Assembly: GCF_003073045.1 (NCBI RefSeq)
Contig: NC_037598.1
Location: 25,419,822 to 25,483,821 of the forward strand
Direction: 5' to 3'
Source of the DNA: Pomacea canaliculata
Lineage: Eukaryota; Mollusca; Gastropoda; Architaenioglossa; Ampullariidae
DNA length: 64,000 bases
Below the pieces are notes generated by a model. The model saw only the letters and a program-made list of their open reading frames with translations. It did not search any database and was not told the DNA's origin. Below are positions 24,801 to 36,128 of this stretch, piece after piece. Position numbers and translations under genes: made by a program. Position 1 is the stretch's first letter; the number at the start of each line of letters is the position of its first letter.

Positions 24801-27200
24801 CAGGACTGGGTGGGGATGGGAGGGTCTTTGCCAAAGGTTGTCACTAAGTTCCTCTTCAAAAACTATAATCTACCTTCCTCCTTACTTTACAGAGCTTAAT
24901 ATATTCTTTATATTTAATTTATTCTTTTTTATACTTACCTGTCTAATCTGTTACCAGATCGTTTATTTGAAATTGTCTGCAATCATCGCTGATTGTTTCA
25001 AAATGTTCATTTATAAATACTGAAGCCAGTTTATTCTTATTTTCTTTCTTGTGTATTTATGGAATGTGACATAAGGCAACTGTAACTGTTTATTTACTAA
25101 AGCTGAGTACTAGCAGGCATAGAAACAAATAATCAATTAATTGTTGTATGAACACAAACATTCATAAAGAAATAAAAGCAACTTACACTTCTTTCCTGTG
25201 GTTGTACGAGGACATACACAACCCGAGAGGTATGGGGTGGCCTGGAGATGTCGGGTGGCCTATGCTTGTGTTTGGTGAGTTGGTCGCTTTATACCTTTGT
25301 CGCTCGTGACGCCCACTCCATCCTTCTATTATGTAAATGGACGAGTGAGGCGCCAAGTGTGCGAGACGATGGGCGGACAGAGGATGGGAGGATGGGAGGA
25401 TTCAGCCTGCTTTACACGATGCGGTTGTACAGTCCCAGAGCATTGGAGATGTGTGTGTGTGCACGTGTGTGTGCGCGAGTGTGTGTGTGTGTGCAAGAGT
25501 GTCAATTCTACACAAAAGCTGGGACTGATGGACGGAGACAAGGGAGGTTTTGATAATGACAGTCAAGGGGAGCGATGGCGCCGGCCGCGATTCTGAGAGA
25601 GTGGGGGAGGAGGAGGAGGGCACGGGGGATACAAATCGTAGAGAAAGAAAGAGATTTTGACGATGATAATTGAAGTCAAGAAAATATGTTTATTTACTAA
25701 AATGTTGTTATTGAGTGGTACCTACCACGAGGACTCGAAGCTAAGAGATATTCTTCATCAGTCGGCGGTCAGTTAAAAGTGTAGCCACCATCTCATGTGC
25801 TTGTTTACCTCGGCTAGTGACAATAAACTTTCCTGTCTTTTGCTTTCATTTTACAGTCGTTGACTCTGTGCTTCTTGGAGTATAAAATCATTAAAACTCC
25901 AAGTGCAGCCACGTTGGATGAGGCAAAAACAGTCGTCGTTAAACTCCTCGTCTGATGTGTGAGAAGTTTTTGACTGTTGCTGAGCTTCCACCTTCTCTGT
26001 CGTTCTCTATGGAAACATGACATTCCTTAATACCGAAAACACTAACTCATGAAACATGCTTTGATATAGCTATTCATTTTAATAGAGAGGAATAAAAATT
26101 GAAATAAAACTCTACCAAAACAACAACAACAACAAAACTCTAGGACGAACTGTGTTAATGAAAACCGGAAAAACGAGAGTAGTTTAAGACAACGCATGCG
26201 CGTCGTAAGTTTTCTAATCACGCGCATGATTTCTTCTTTGTATCCTTTTTTGGAATAAGGAAATCTCTTTTGTAGATAGAATGAAGAATGAGTGTCGTTG
26301 ATCGTCCTCTATTTCCTCTCTGGCACGATCAGTCTGACTGAACCTCTTAAAGCAAAACTTATGAAGACCTTTGTAAGTCTTGCTTAAACATTCTCTAAAC
26401 ACAAGGAAACAGATTAAGGCCGACAGTGTTTCTCAAACAGGATTATCTTGATCTGACTGACCACTCACCTGTGTGGCCAAGAGAACGTCACCTTGTCCAC
26501 CTGTCGACGTCACTCACACGTTACCTGATATTATTACTGAACAGAGAAAAACTTCAGACACGTGTTCCGCATCAAGGTGACTCGTGTGTAGTTAATTTAT
26601 TAAATTTCTCTTTGCTTTGCAAGAATAATTTTCTTAATTGATTTCTCTAGTCACGTTCTATTTTCTTTCTTTGTTTTTTTCGTCATTGTTTCTGTCTTTC
26701 TTTTTGTCTCATCCAAAAGATTTCTTTCTCCTATTTTGTGTCATTCCACTCCCTGATATAATTTTCTTCTTCGTGTTCAGATCGTTCACATCTGTCTCTT
26801 GGAGTTCCGGAGTTCTTATTGCCTAAGGGAGTCTATTTGTCTCCGATGCAAGGACAGATTACTCCCCTTACTTCGCGGGGGAGTCGAACCCCGAGCTTGT
26901 ATCATGTTTGTGGTCAAACAGCGGTTCTACCCAGTCCTTCTCCAGCCACCATCGCCGTCCCCCCAACTCCTTATGGTTTATTTTTGTGTTTGTTTGTGTA
27001 AACAATGTCTAGCAGCATCTCTGTCTCCTATCCCAGTGTGGTGACCATCTTGTGTACGCCATTGATTCCCTTCTTAGAAATGAGAATTTTTATGTTCAAA
27101 AGTAGTCTACTGTCGATACAGTATACTTCGCACTCTCAGAAGCATTTCATTACCACCTAGATATTCACCAACTACCAAAGGAAGATGAAGGGAAAGCAGG
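21900..27200. other. Intergenic stretch, nothing coding recognised
   Basis: No supported exon. The left part must contain the upstream non-coding exon and promoter of gene B; I cannot place them. A TTTATA-like motif on the minus strand near 22605 is a weak candidate. A GC-rich open stretch at 22708-23043 has no recognisable motif. GT/GC microsatellites lie at 25450-25495. Confidence 0.35.
26868..26940 (-). repeat. tRNA-like SINE head
   Basis: The minus strand carries a clear box B (GGGGTTCGACTCCCCC) about 45 bases after a box-A-like TGGGTAGAACCGC. The flanks do not pair as an acceptor stem and no anticodon arm can be drawn with confidence. A SINE head is more likely than a working tRNA gene. 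Confidence 0.45.
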
Positions 27201-27287
27201 GGATGAAGGAGGGGAATATGACGTCATCGCTTAGACAACCTTTAACCGACACACGGTTACCTCCTGAGGTAGGACCCACCCTCCTAC

Positions 27288-27468
27288 CAACCTGGCCACC
27301 TTGGGTGCCAGTCTTACACTTCCAGCAAAGCGTCGTGTCACTTCTGCCGGTCGCTGGTGGTGAAACGTTTGTCGTCGCTGTTGTAGGGGACTGGGTGACC
27401 TCCTGGTGACCTCCGGGTAACTGCGGCGACAGCCCGGGGTTTGTCCGCTGGTGGTGGAGCAGAGGCTG
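27288..27468 (-). CDS. Candidate internal exon, Thr/Pro-rich with CxxC
   Basis: This is an open stretch between a strong 3' splice site (a run of T then C before CAGCAG, a NAGNAG type) and a GTAGGA donor. The frame reads QPLLHHQRTNPGLSPQL, then SPTTATTNVSPPATGRSD, then TTLCWKCKTGTQGGQV. The Ser/Thr/Pro-rich part followed by C-W-K-C-K-T-G resembles the candidate exon at 29277-29020 (RSD, then CMAC, then IKTG), which suggests two related genes or duplicated exons. A T-rich O-glycosylated stalk on a secreted or surface protein is a guess. Start and end exons were not found. Confidence 0.35.
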
Positions 27469-28325
27469 CTGGGGGAAAAAAACTCAAAGATTAGACCTTT
27501 CCTTGCGGACACGGCGACAAGTTGTGTGTGTGGTGGTGGGGAGGAAGACATGTCGTTGTGTTTGCGTGTTTGTACGAGCTCGACATGACTCGGCCACAGG
27601 GGGAGGTCACTGTAGCTCCCAGGCAGCAGCGGCGCCATGTTGTTTCGCATGATACCAGGGGAAGGGGAGTTAACTGTGTGAATGAGCGTTAAAGTCACGG
27701 ACCTTCATTTACTGGAAGCGTGTCTCTCATTGGTTGCCTCTTTGCCTTGTCATAGCAGTCACCAATCGTAAACAAACTCACAAACAAAAGCTTTCACTTC
27801 TGTTTCCGATTTCAAAATGGCGGATCTTTCTAACGTCGAGAAAATGTTAGAAGTGATGATTAAGCTTTTATTTCATCAGAACCTTTTTAAATAAGATTGA
27901 TTGCCAAATCAACAGTAACATTTTCTGTGAACTATATTCTGTTTGTTTTTGGAAAATGCATTTGGGTTTATCAACAATTTTCTCGTGTAAAAACATCGTC
28001 ACAACAGATTCTGTTACTTTCGGAAACGACATGAATGCCAAGGCTGGACATCTCACTTTATTGGTATGACATCCAACAACGCAACAGTTTGCACCTTCCC
28101 TTTATTTTGTGTGTGTGTTTGTGTGTGTATGTGTGTGTGTGTCTTACCAACCAACGGACTGGAAAACACATTACAAACACAACACAAGACTCTGGCTGTC
28201 TGGGGAGTTTCTATGCCACGTCGTCTTCTGCCGGAGGACATCCACAGACCAAGATGTCCATGACACGGATTGGCATAAAGTCTTGGGACAGAATAAACTG
28301 ATGACCATACACGTCGATGAAATCG

Positions 28326-29277
28326 TCAGACAGATGTCCAGATGATCATAAAAAGAAACAACAGTACAATGTTGAAGCACGTGACTGTGGCCCTGATGTC
28401 GTCTGTCTTAGGGAAGACTTGGAACAATGAAGAAACTGTGATGGCGTTAGAGGGCGATGATAGAGTTGATGTGACCTGAGGAAAAACAAAATGCCACAGG
28501 TGTGTAAACAAACTTAATGTCAATGATGTCATAAAAAAATGTTGGTGGGCACAAGAGGCGATAAAAGCTCAACAAATCCAATCAAAGCAAAAAAAAAAAA
28601 ATGCGGGGAGCTAACCCCAGCCTCCAAGTCTGTAAGGGACACCAACTCTCAATTAAAAATTATAAATGAACAATCTGAGCATCCCGTATCCTTTCACTCT
28701 ACAAGACAATTGCATCCCCATCATCATACTTCTTGTTTTGTTGCACTCTTTCAGCTCGCTGCAAAGAGAAAAAAATATATTATCTTCCAAAAATAAAATG
28801 GACTTGCATTTGTGGACAGAAAAACTCTTACATACCCGTTGAGCAGTAGACAGAACGTGTATCTACAGAGAAGAAAACTTTATAAATGAATAGGATAGGT
28901 TGACAAGTGAATAGGGTAGATGCTGGGAAATTAATAGAATATATATAGCTAATGAAGCTTCTCTAAGAAACCCGCAAGACTATCACAACCATGGCCGGGG
29001 TTTGCCCAAACTTTTTTACTTTGGAGTTTTCTCCACTTTTGTCTGCTCTTTTTCATGATTGGTTTTATGGTGGGTTTCCCCTGTCTTGATTGCTGTGCAG
29101 GCCATACAGATTCTGTTCTCATGGCTGTGGGTTTTACGCAGTAGAGCACCATCTGACCTGGAGAGTCCTGAGGTCGTGTTTGTTGTTTCAAGAGTGGGAG
29201 TGACCGTAGATAACATACTCATGGCAGTGGTCGCGACACTTACTACAATATTTCTATCATTGTCTGTCATCATATAC
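28326..29277 (-). CDS. Gene E (partial): Ser/Thr-rich protein with hydrophobic C-terminus
   Basis: Two better-supported exons and three short ones fit one reading frame. 29277-29020: MMTDNDRNIVVSVATTAMS, then a Thr-rich part, then RICMACTAIKTGE. Short exons at 28862-28836 (YTFCLLLNG), 28758-28730 (ELKECNKTR) and 28629-28616 (LEAG) follow. The last exon, 28475-28326, reads VTSTLSSPSN and ends in FNIVLLFLFMIIWTSV and a stop. Phases run 2, 2, 1, 0 without a break, though the donor of the 14-nt exon (GTTAGC) is unusual. A Ser/Thr stalk ending in a short hydrophobic segment fits a GPI-anchor signal or a single membrane span. Cys spacing (CxxC, then C, then C) suggests a small disulfide domain, but I do not recognise the family. 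The N-terminal exon with a signal peptide was not found. Confidence 0.4.
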
Positions 29278-29621
29278 CTGCATAAAATTATATAAATTAT
29301 AGTCATATGTGGCTGGTTGTAAGGTACAGTAATGTTGGTGGGTCTGGCAAGTTCCAGGCAATCTTTGCCGTCGTCCCTCCCCTCAGGAGTGTCAGCCCAA
29401 CCCTGGCAAACCTCAGAGAAATGCAGCTTCTCCGGCTCCTCGTCCTCTAGTCCACGTCATCGTGAAGGACTGTTTTCGTGAAGCAAACATGGAGAATAGC
29501 GGGAGGGACACCACTGGGCACAAGTCTCATATACAGAGAAGCTTACAGAAAGCTGCAGTGATGCTCCTCTGCTCTACTTTCTGGGTTCTGAAACTACAAA
29601 GCGGTTGTTGTCTGTTTTATA

Positions 29622-29927
29622 TTAACAGGAATAACCCAAAGACAATTTTTGCAACATTTCGCTGACGTGCTTCTCGTTGCTCTGAGAGACTCGCGAGAAA
29701 TCGTGGAGTTCTGAGGACAGGGTGGAGGACTGCTGGCACAGGCCAGGATGTCGACACATCCTGTTAACCTCCTTCCTAACTTCTTGACACCGGACACCAG
29801 TGGTGGTGGTGGTGGTGGTGGTGGTGGTGTAGGGGGATGTCGGCGGCTTTGATGTTTGCGTGTGGCGGGTAAAGGAGGGGCACCTTGACAGGTCGGAGAG
29901 GGCGAGCGACAAATTTGCGTTGAACAT
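29622..29927 (-). CDS. Candidate Thr-rich small protein or exon
   Basis: The frame runs from MFNANLSLALSDL through a block of ten Thr, encoded by an ACC array at 29801-29829, to GVRCQEVRKEVNRMC, RHPGLCQQSS, EMLQKLSLGYSC and a stop. The part after the Thr run looks protein-like: regular charged/hydrophobic spacing and four Cys. The part before may be intron. Possible 3' splice sites (CCCACAG and TTCACAG) lie just upstream. It could belong to the same gene group as the exons at 27.3-29.3 kb. No family is recognised. Confidence 0.3.
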   Translation of the reverse strand: MFNANLSLALSDLSRCPSFTRHTQTSKPPTSPYTTTTTTTTTTGVRCQEVRKEVNRMCRHPGLCQQSSTLSSELHDFSRVSQSNEKHVSEMLQKLSLGYSC

Positions 29928-30158
29928 ACAACAGGAAGAATACCTGTGAACACATACCTGTGGGGAACAAGCGGTGGACCGGCCGAGGAAAGAGCGGCGA
30001 AGAACTTAAGGATGCAGAGAGGCTGCAGTCTGTGTGGAATGGGTGTGGTCAGTCGGGAAACTAGTCGATGACGTTTGTAGGGCTCTTCCAGTCAGCGATG
30101 ATGAAGATGAGCTAGATTTTTGCTTGGAGGTGATGGACCAATTGTCCTCCTGTCTGTC

Positions 30159-30159
<1 letters not shown>

Positions 30160-30226
<67 letters not shown>
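30160..30226 (+). repeat. (CAT)22 microsatellite
   Basis: An uninterrupted CAT array of about 22 units, so probably highly variable. It is not part of a supported exon. Confidence 0.95.
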
Positions 30227-30227
<1 letters not shown>

Positions 30228-31239
30228 GTCCTTTAGCCCTGACTGGGTGTATTTGACGATGAATCTCTCAATTTCTGTCCATTTCTTGTCAGTGTCTGAT
30301 AATTTATTTACAGTAGGTATATATACAGTCTCGTGACTGTAAGTGTGATGCGTTATTGTTTCCCCCAAGTGATAATTGGACCTTAATGACTTTCTCTTTT
30401 TCTCCATCAGAAAATCCTTTATATCATCTCTGCTTAGGCCGGACTAAAGCTAATTTCAATATCTGGAAGAGTCGCGCAGGCATCTGTTCACCAGCTGGAA
30501 GACAACAACAGTCGACATGTACTGACAGTATACAGAACTACTCATCGTTGAAAGATAACACAAAATAAGATGCAGCATTGTGAACAAATTCTAACTCAGT
30601 GTGATGAATGTGACGACGGTTTATTTATATCAACGCCCCAGGAAGTTCACAGGAAGACAGTTGCAGGTGTTGATGCTCCCCTACTGCACGGCGACTACAG
30701 TAACCAACCTGAGGTTTGCATCACCTGAAACATGTGTAGGTGACTCAGGTTACAGGTGAGCTGCAAGGCAGAGCTCTCGACAAATATCAATTACCAGCGT
30801 GATGCTGGGGTCAGAAAGGCAATGTGGGGTCCCGCAAAGAATTTTCAGCTCCAAATCCTACAAAAATAATGTTTAAAAAATTATAAAAGTACACTTGCGA
30901 GCGTACACACAGCACATGTAGAATTTTAAAACACTCACAGATCATTCCATAATAATAATAATTATTACAATAATAACAGGCACCCACACCACTACGTACC
31001 CACACAGATGCACGTGCACACATGCACACATCGCACGGCCGACGCACGCGCCCCGCGGTTCGTCACGAACGTGAGATCAATGGAGGAATCCCGGGAGGAG
31101 AAAGGTTTAAATGTGTCGAATGACTGGAGCGGGGGAATGACTGAATTGCTGGGAGCACTGGGTGGGGCCTTGGGTGGGGTGATGATGGAGGTTACTGAGG
31201 GAGGAGACTAAACAGGGTGGAGCTGAGGGTGTTGCCACC

Positions 31240-31248
31240 TATATAAGG
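31240..31248 (+). promoter_or_regulatory. TATA box of gene C
   Basis: TATATAAGG stands about 275 bases upstream of the gene C start codon. A non-coding first exon is plausible from about 31270 to 31320, ending at AAGAG|GTAGGA. Its intron could end just before the start codon, at CATCAAAG near 31505. The TATA match is strong; the start site and intron are inferred. Confidence 0.5.
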
Positions 31249-31517
31249 AACAAGTGAAATGCTGGAAAAGTTCTTGATTTCGTGGTTTACATGCTGCTGG
31301 AGAGAAGTTTCGAAACAAGAGGTAGGATTTGTGATGTTCATTTTACTCCGAGAGTTCGTTTGCTATTCTTTTTCCCTGTATTTTATTTCTCCTTCTTCTC
31401 TGTTTATAGAAATATGTTGTAAACAGTTTACTGTAGTATTAGAATATCTGATGAATGATAAGGTCCTCATTGAGGTTTATTTTTATTGTTGTATTGTCAT
31501 CAAAGGATAAAGCTACC

Positions 31518-33924
31518 ATGGAATTCCTGGCTGTGTACCTGGCACCGTTCTTCGTGCTGCTCGCCCACCTCGAACAACAGTGCCTTGGCCAGTATATGAC
31601 AGGTAGACAACGTATATATGACAATGTATCAATATAACACCAGTATAACAATATGACAGGTACACAACGTATTTATGACAATGTATCAATATAACACCAG
31701 TATAACAATATGACAGGTACACAACGTATATATGACAATAGATCAATATTTCAATATATCATTTTTCTAAACACTCTTCATAGATCATGTTGACCATTAA
31801 ACTTGAGCCCTGGTATTTCTAAAGAGTCAGCCAAAGCTGAATTACATCAACCATTAAAACTGATAGAGGTGTATTCACCAGACAACCCACTACATCTGCC
31901 CAGTTGTTGAGTACACCCTGTACAATTTTACAGTTTGTGTATTATCTTTTCTCCTGACAGAGTGCACCAGAGGAGTGAAGCGTGCTCACCCAACTCAGGA
32001 AAATGCCTACCAAATATTTGTCCGGACTGACTACTCGTCTAAGTGGGTAGATTATTTTTGCCCAGCCCCTGAAGTCTTTGACTCCGCCCAGTGCAGCTGC
32101 ATCCTGTCCTTCACAAGAGCCACTACACCCACGCCACCTACATCCACCCCTAGTTCTACCCAGCCTCCACACAAGTCCCAGTGGTTTTCCGACTCCAAGC
32201 TTCTGAAACAGCATCCGACCCAGGAACCTGGAGAGGCGCACACCGTGGTGGTCAAGAGGCTGCCTGTCGACAACCACGAAGTTTCCAGACCTCCGTCCAC
32301 CTCGTCTCCAAAGACTTCAGACAACGAGGTTCAGCCACCTGCAAAGCGCTGCGAGACCCACAGGTAAGTTCCGCGGGGAACTGTATTGATGAGCCCTAGG
32401 TATCTACCTGGCTGTCTCCAGCTTGTTACCTGCTCGTCTTGCCCACAGCCCTCTTAGGGTTTGTTAAAAAACTTTATTCTTTCTTCTTTTATTGATCTTT
32501 TTGTTTCGATTTCATTTCTCCCTTCTTTCCCTCCTTTTTTTTTTTCTTTCGCCTTTATTTGTTCTAACCCGTTGGTGTTCACCTGTACCTCTTGTGATGA
32601 TGTTTGTGGCGGCCAGGCCGGGTGCGGATGCTCACCACTACATGCAGTGGACAGAGAGCGGGTGGATGGAGCGGACTGCAACTGGCCGGCCGATGCAGGA
32701 CTGGTCTGGAACCAGGATTTGTGCCGCTGTGACTGGGGTCCTCATGGCACCCAGCTGGGCCGCTCCCGCGTCAACAGTGAGTCCCACCCGACTAGTTCAC
32801 ATCTTTGTGATTCATGCAATGTAGAAATTCAATGGTGGCTACCTGTAGCCGCAATAAAGGTAAATGTTAGAGTGAACAAGTGTCGTGTATTCAGTGAAAT
32901 GCGGTATAGTTCTGTTTTACACATGTGCTCGAAAATTACAGAAAAAAATCAACAGTCACCTAAGAAACAAACAAACAAACAAGTGTCAAAGTCCTCCGTG
33001 ATTGTAGACCCGCCCATCTGCTTCCCTAACACGTGTCCTCTGCGCACCAAGCGGGTTTGCTACCTGGTCTTGAGCAGGTGTAGAGAGAGTAAACAGTGTT
33101 CGTTGTGATGACGATGTCAGCATCACTTTCATCATGTTTCCCCTCCCTCCCTCCACAGGTGTGCCTGCAGTGTGTCTCCTGATGCTGAAGATGACCTTTA
33201 ACCAGGGCGAGGTGAAGGACGAGGGCCGTGGCCTGTGGCTGGACCTGACCCATCCATCCAGTGTCGAGGCCGTGAAGGACGAGAGCGCCATCGGAGGCTG
33301 GGCGGGGGCCTTCAGAGGAACTGGCTTGTCTGTCCCTTACTTCAAACAGGTGAGGTGCCCCGTGTCTCAGACTCTCATACCTTCTGAAAACAGATACGAC
33401 TGTTTCTTTTTCTTTCCTGCACGCACACACACGAACACTCTCCTTCCCCATCCACTCGTACACACGAACATCCCTCATACACACTTACACACAGACATAC
33501 ACACATTCACGCACACGCATATATTCCCACACAGGTTGTGGAGGGAGAGGAAGATGTCTTGCTGGCTTGCCTGCCCTAACTTGTATCCGTAGCTGACAAA
33601 AGATATTATTTCTTTTTTCAATAATAAATCTGTCCTTTGCATATACACACACTAATATACACACAGACACACAGATTATACCCGCGCAAACTCGCAGACT
33701 TACGCATTAAAAAAATTGTTTTTATATGCTGAAGGAATATTTTCTGTTGATGGGCTGAACTTACTGGCAGTTCTTTCCTCCATCAGAACACTCTCGGCGC
33801 CACGTTTCGGATCAAATTCCGTTTCCAACTTTGCAACGGCCACCCGGACTCGGACCTGCTGCTGGTGAACAATGGATGTCTTGAGAGCGACGCCATGCCT
33901 ACCCTGCAGGTACCAATCTCAACA

Positions 33925-33963
<39 letters not shown>

Positions 33964-35272
33964 AAAAGATCTTCCACTGCAGGATCGCGAGGATCTGCTG
34001 TATGTACGCCGTGTTGCAGGGTAAAGATGTTGTTACAGGTGTACAGTTGTACAGTTGCACAGGTGTACAGTTGTACAGGTGTACAGGTGTACAGGTGTTT
34101 CCATCAGGTGAAAGCTTTTCTATACTGCTCGAGATAATAGGACTTGTTCTGCGTAGGTGTCCTACCGAGCCTGGAACCGAATCCTGGCCTTCCAAATGGA
34201 GACACAGAACTCTATTCGGCCCTACAGAGAGGAGTGTCAGATCGCCTCACAGGTATGGAGAAGCAGGAGGAACAAAAGATGCTTCAGACTACGTGCTTTA
34301 TTTTGTTACACAGGTGTTAGTCACCGTGTCTACGCAGTATGTAATATATGTATGTACGTGCGTGTATGCACCTGTTTCCCACTCTAATCTCTTTGTCATT
34401 GCAGCATTTCACATTTTCTAGTTTAAAAGTCTGTTGCGTGAAAAATGTTTTGCTGTTATTAGCTCCACCAGCAGCAACAACAGTAACGTTGATTATTTTA
34501 AACACGTGTCTGGCAGGACCGATGGATTGACATCAACATCCACTACTACAACAACACTCTGGAAATCTTCGCTAACGGGGTTCAGTGTGTCAAGTCGTCA
34601 GCTTTTGCCGGTGGGTGTCCTTCTTGTCTGTGACATGTCGTGACTAGTGTGTCACATACAATGACATGTCGTGACTAGTGTGTCACAAGGTTCAGTGTCC
34701 AACACTGTCAACAGGGACTCACATGTCCGATACCCACAGGACATTGTCTGGGGTAGTCTCCACACCTCTAGTATTGTCACATGACACTGCAGGCTGATTC
34801 TGTGTAAACATAAACATGTCTTTATGTTGTTAACTGGAGCAACTTGTTTCCGCACTGAGATATTTGGTGGGTAGATGTCACTTCCTCAGTCTTTTACTGA
34901 CATAATTAACATCAAAGAGAGATCATTAATTTATACGTGGTGTTCTTTACTTATGTATGCGGCGGCTAAGGTTTTTGTTGGTCGGGTGTTGTAATGTCTT
35001 AACTCGTATTTACTGTCCATTGCAGGCCCCATAGCCACCACAGACTGCCCTTTGACCTTGCTTGAGGACAATTACTGTGGACTACTGGACGAGGTGAGTC
35101 AATGATGATGATGATGACAACGATGATGATGATGATGACGACGATGATGATGATGAGGAGGACTAGAGGACATCCAGCTACACACGACAAAGCTCGACCT
35201 CTCTGTATCTCCCCGTACTCTATGTTGCAGGTGGTGATCACACGTGGGTGCACGCCCATGCAGGAGTCCTAA
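31518..35272 (+). CDS. Gene C: two chitin-binding domains + LamG, Pif/BMSP-like, frame slip in exon 3
   Basis: Exons: 31518-31602, 31961-32363, 32617-32776, 33159-33349, 33787-33909, 34157-34252, 34517-34610, 35026-35093 and 35231-35272. Signal peptide: MEFLAVYLAPFFVLLAHLE. The first CBM14-like domain runs from ECTRG to CPAPEVFDSAQCSC. A linker rich in Thr/Pro/Ser follows (TTPTPPTSTPSST, SRPPSTSSPK), probably O-glycosylated. The second domain has HHYMQWTESGWMER, then DCNWPADAGLVWNQDLCRCD. The LamG part has FRIKFQLCNG, RWIDINIHYYNN, LEIFANGVQC and the closing CGLLDEVVITRGC. Exon 3 is 160 nt where the phases need 161; the break lies between WMER and DCNW, where gene D reads WIVRDCN, so one G of a G run seems to be missing. 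All other exons keep phase. Repaired length would be 420 aa. Transcribed away from A, B and D. Confidence 0.78.
31595..31757 (+). repeat. 57-bp minisatellite spanning a splice donor
   Basis: Two full copies (31595-31651, 31652-31708) and one partial copy of a 57-base unit starting TATGACAGGTA. The first copy begins inside coding exon 1 of gene C and contains its splice donor, so each later copy carries a donor-like ACAG|GTACAC. Confidence 0.9.
33925..33963 (+). repeat. (GTT)13 microsatellite in gene C intron
   Basis: A pure TGT/GTT array begins 16 bases after the exon 5 donor of gene C. Confidence 0.95.
34034..34100 (+). repeat. Short-unit minisatellite in gene C intron
   Basis: Repeats of GTGTACAG and TTGTACAG (8-9 bases) about eight times, in the intron before exon 6 of gene C. 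Confidence 0.85.
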
Positions 35273-35427
35273 CACACCGGCAACAGGAGATCACGTGGTC
35301 AGTCAAGTGTTCACACTGGCTTTCGAGTTTGTTGAACTTTACATCCACTGAACAGGAGCCGCCTGTGGGTGAGAGTAGATGAATGTTCAGAGCATGTCGG
35401 GATCTTCAAGATAAGATTCCAAGTTAA

Positions 35428-35433
35428 AATAAA
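35428..35433 (+). terminator. Polyadenylation signal of gene C
   Basis: AATAAA occurs about 155 bases downstream of the gene C stop codon, in the correct orientation. Further A/T-rich signals follow near 35810-35840. Confidence 0.55.
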
Positions 35434-36128
35434 CTTTCCAGAGCAAACGACGCATCGCACCGGTGAAGGACTTGGTCATGATGTGCACCTGTCATCTGAC
35501 TGGAGAGATAACTGAACATGGAGGGCCATTTCGTTTTACAATCGCAAGCTTAAATATCATTGGCTATTTCGTTTATAATATATACTTGATGTTATGTGAA
35601 TATTGTTATTTTTATAATATATGCTTAGATGTGAATATATATTTTAATGGTCAACCACCGCTCCACCTGAACATGATGATAGTCCGGGTGGAATTTTATA
35701 TTTTATTACTCAGTGTGTTCGGATGTTTTACTCTGTGCCAGTGTGTCACAGCTCACATTACAACTGAAATACATCTCTTGATTATTGTGTACACTGTTTT
35801 CTTCTGAAATGAAATATTTATGGCGATTAAATCTTTTGTTTAATCAGTTTTATAGACTCATTGTTTCAAAATGTGTTTGTGTGTGAAGCTCTTAGAGTGG
35901 TTAGTCAGTTCAAATTCCCAAATTTCCAGCTAATTAACTTATAAACGTGAGCACACTGTGTCTGCTTGTGTCCTACAAATGACAGAACTACGGACATTCA
36001 TCTGTAGCCCTGACCTCTAAACCATCCAAGGTTCACACAGTTCACACACATTATTCATTCACTGATCAGTAAATACTTCGTACGTACGACCATAGGTTGT
36101 GTAAATAACAATAATCACTTTTTATTAT

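Noticed and set aside
26868-26940. Possible tRNA gene on the minus strand
   Set aside because: Box B is good but no acceptor stem or anticodon loop can be folded; kept as a SINE head.
27231-27698. 155-codon open frame on the minus strand
   Set aside because: It is Arg/Pro/Ser-rich without a motif; a different frame of the same stretch, between two splice sites, looks more protein-like and is listed instead.
29059-29295. Hydrophobic 78-codon frame on the plus strand
   Set aside because: It is the antisense of the candidate exon at 29277-29020. Hydrophobic frames opposite Thr/Lys-rich coding are a common artefact. It cannot be fully excluded.
30034-30336. Frame with a long run of histidines
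   Set aside because: The histidines are only the translation of the CAT microsatellite; the flanks show no protein-like pattern or splice sites.
33018-33592. Overlapping long frames on both strands over gene C exon 4
   Set aside because: They run through the exon in other frames and into CA-rich intron repeats; shadows of the real exon 33159-33349.
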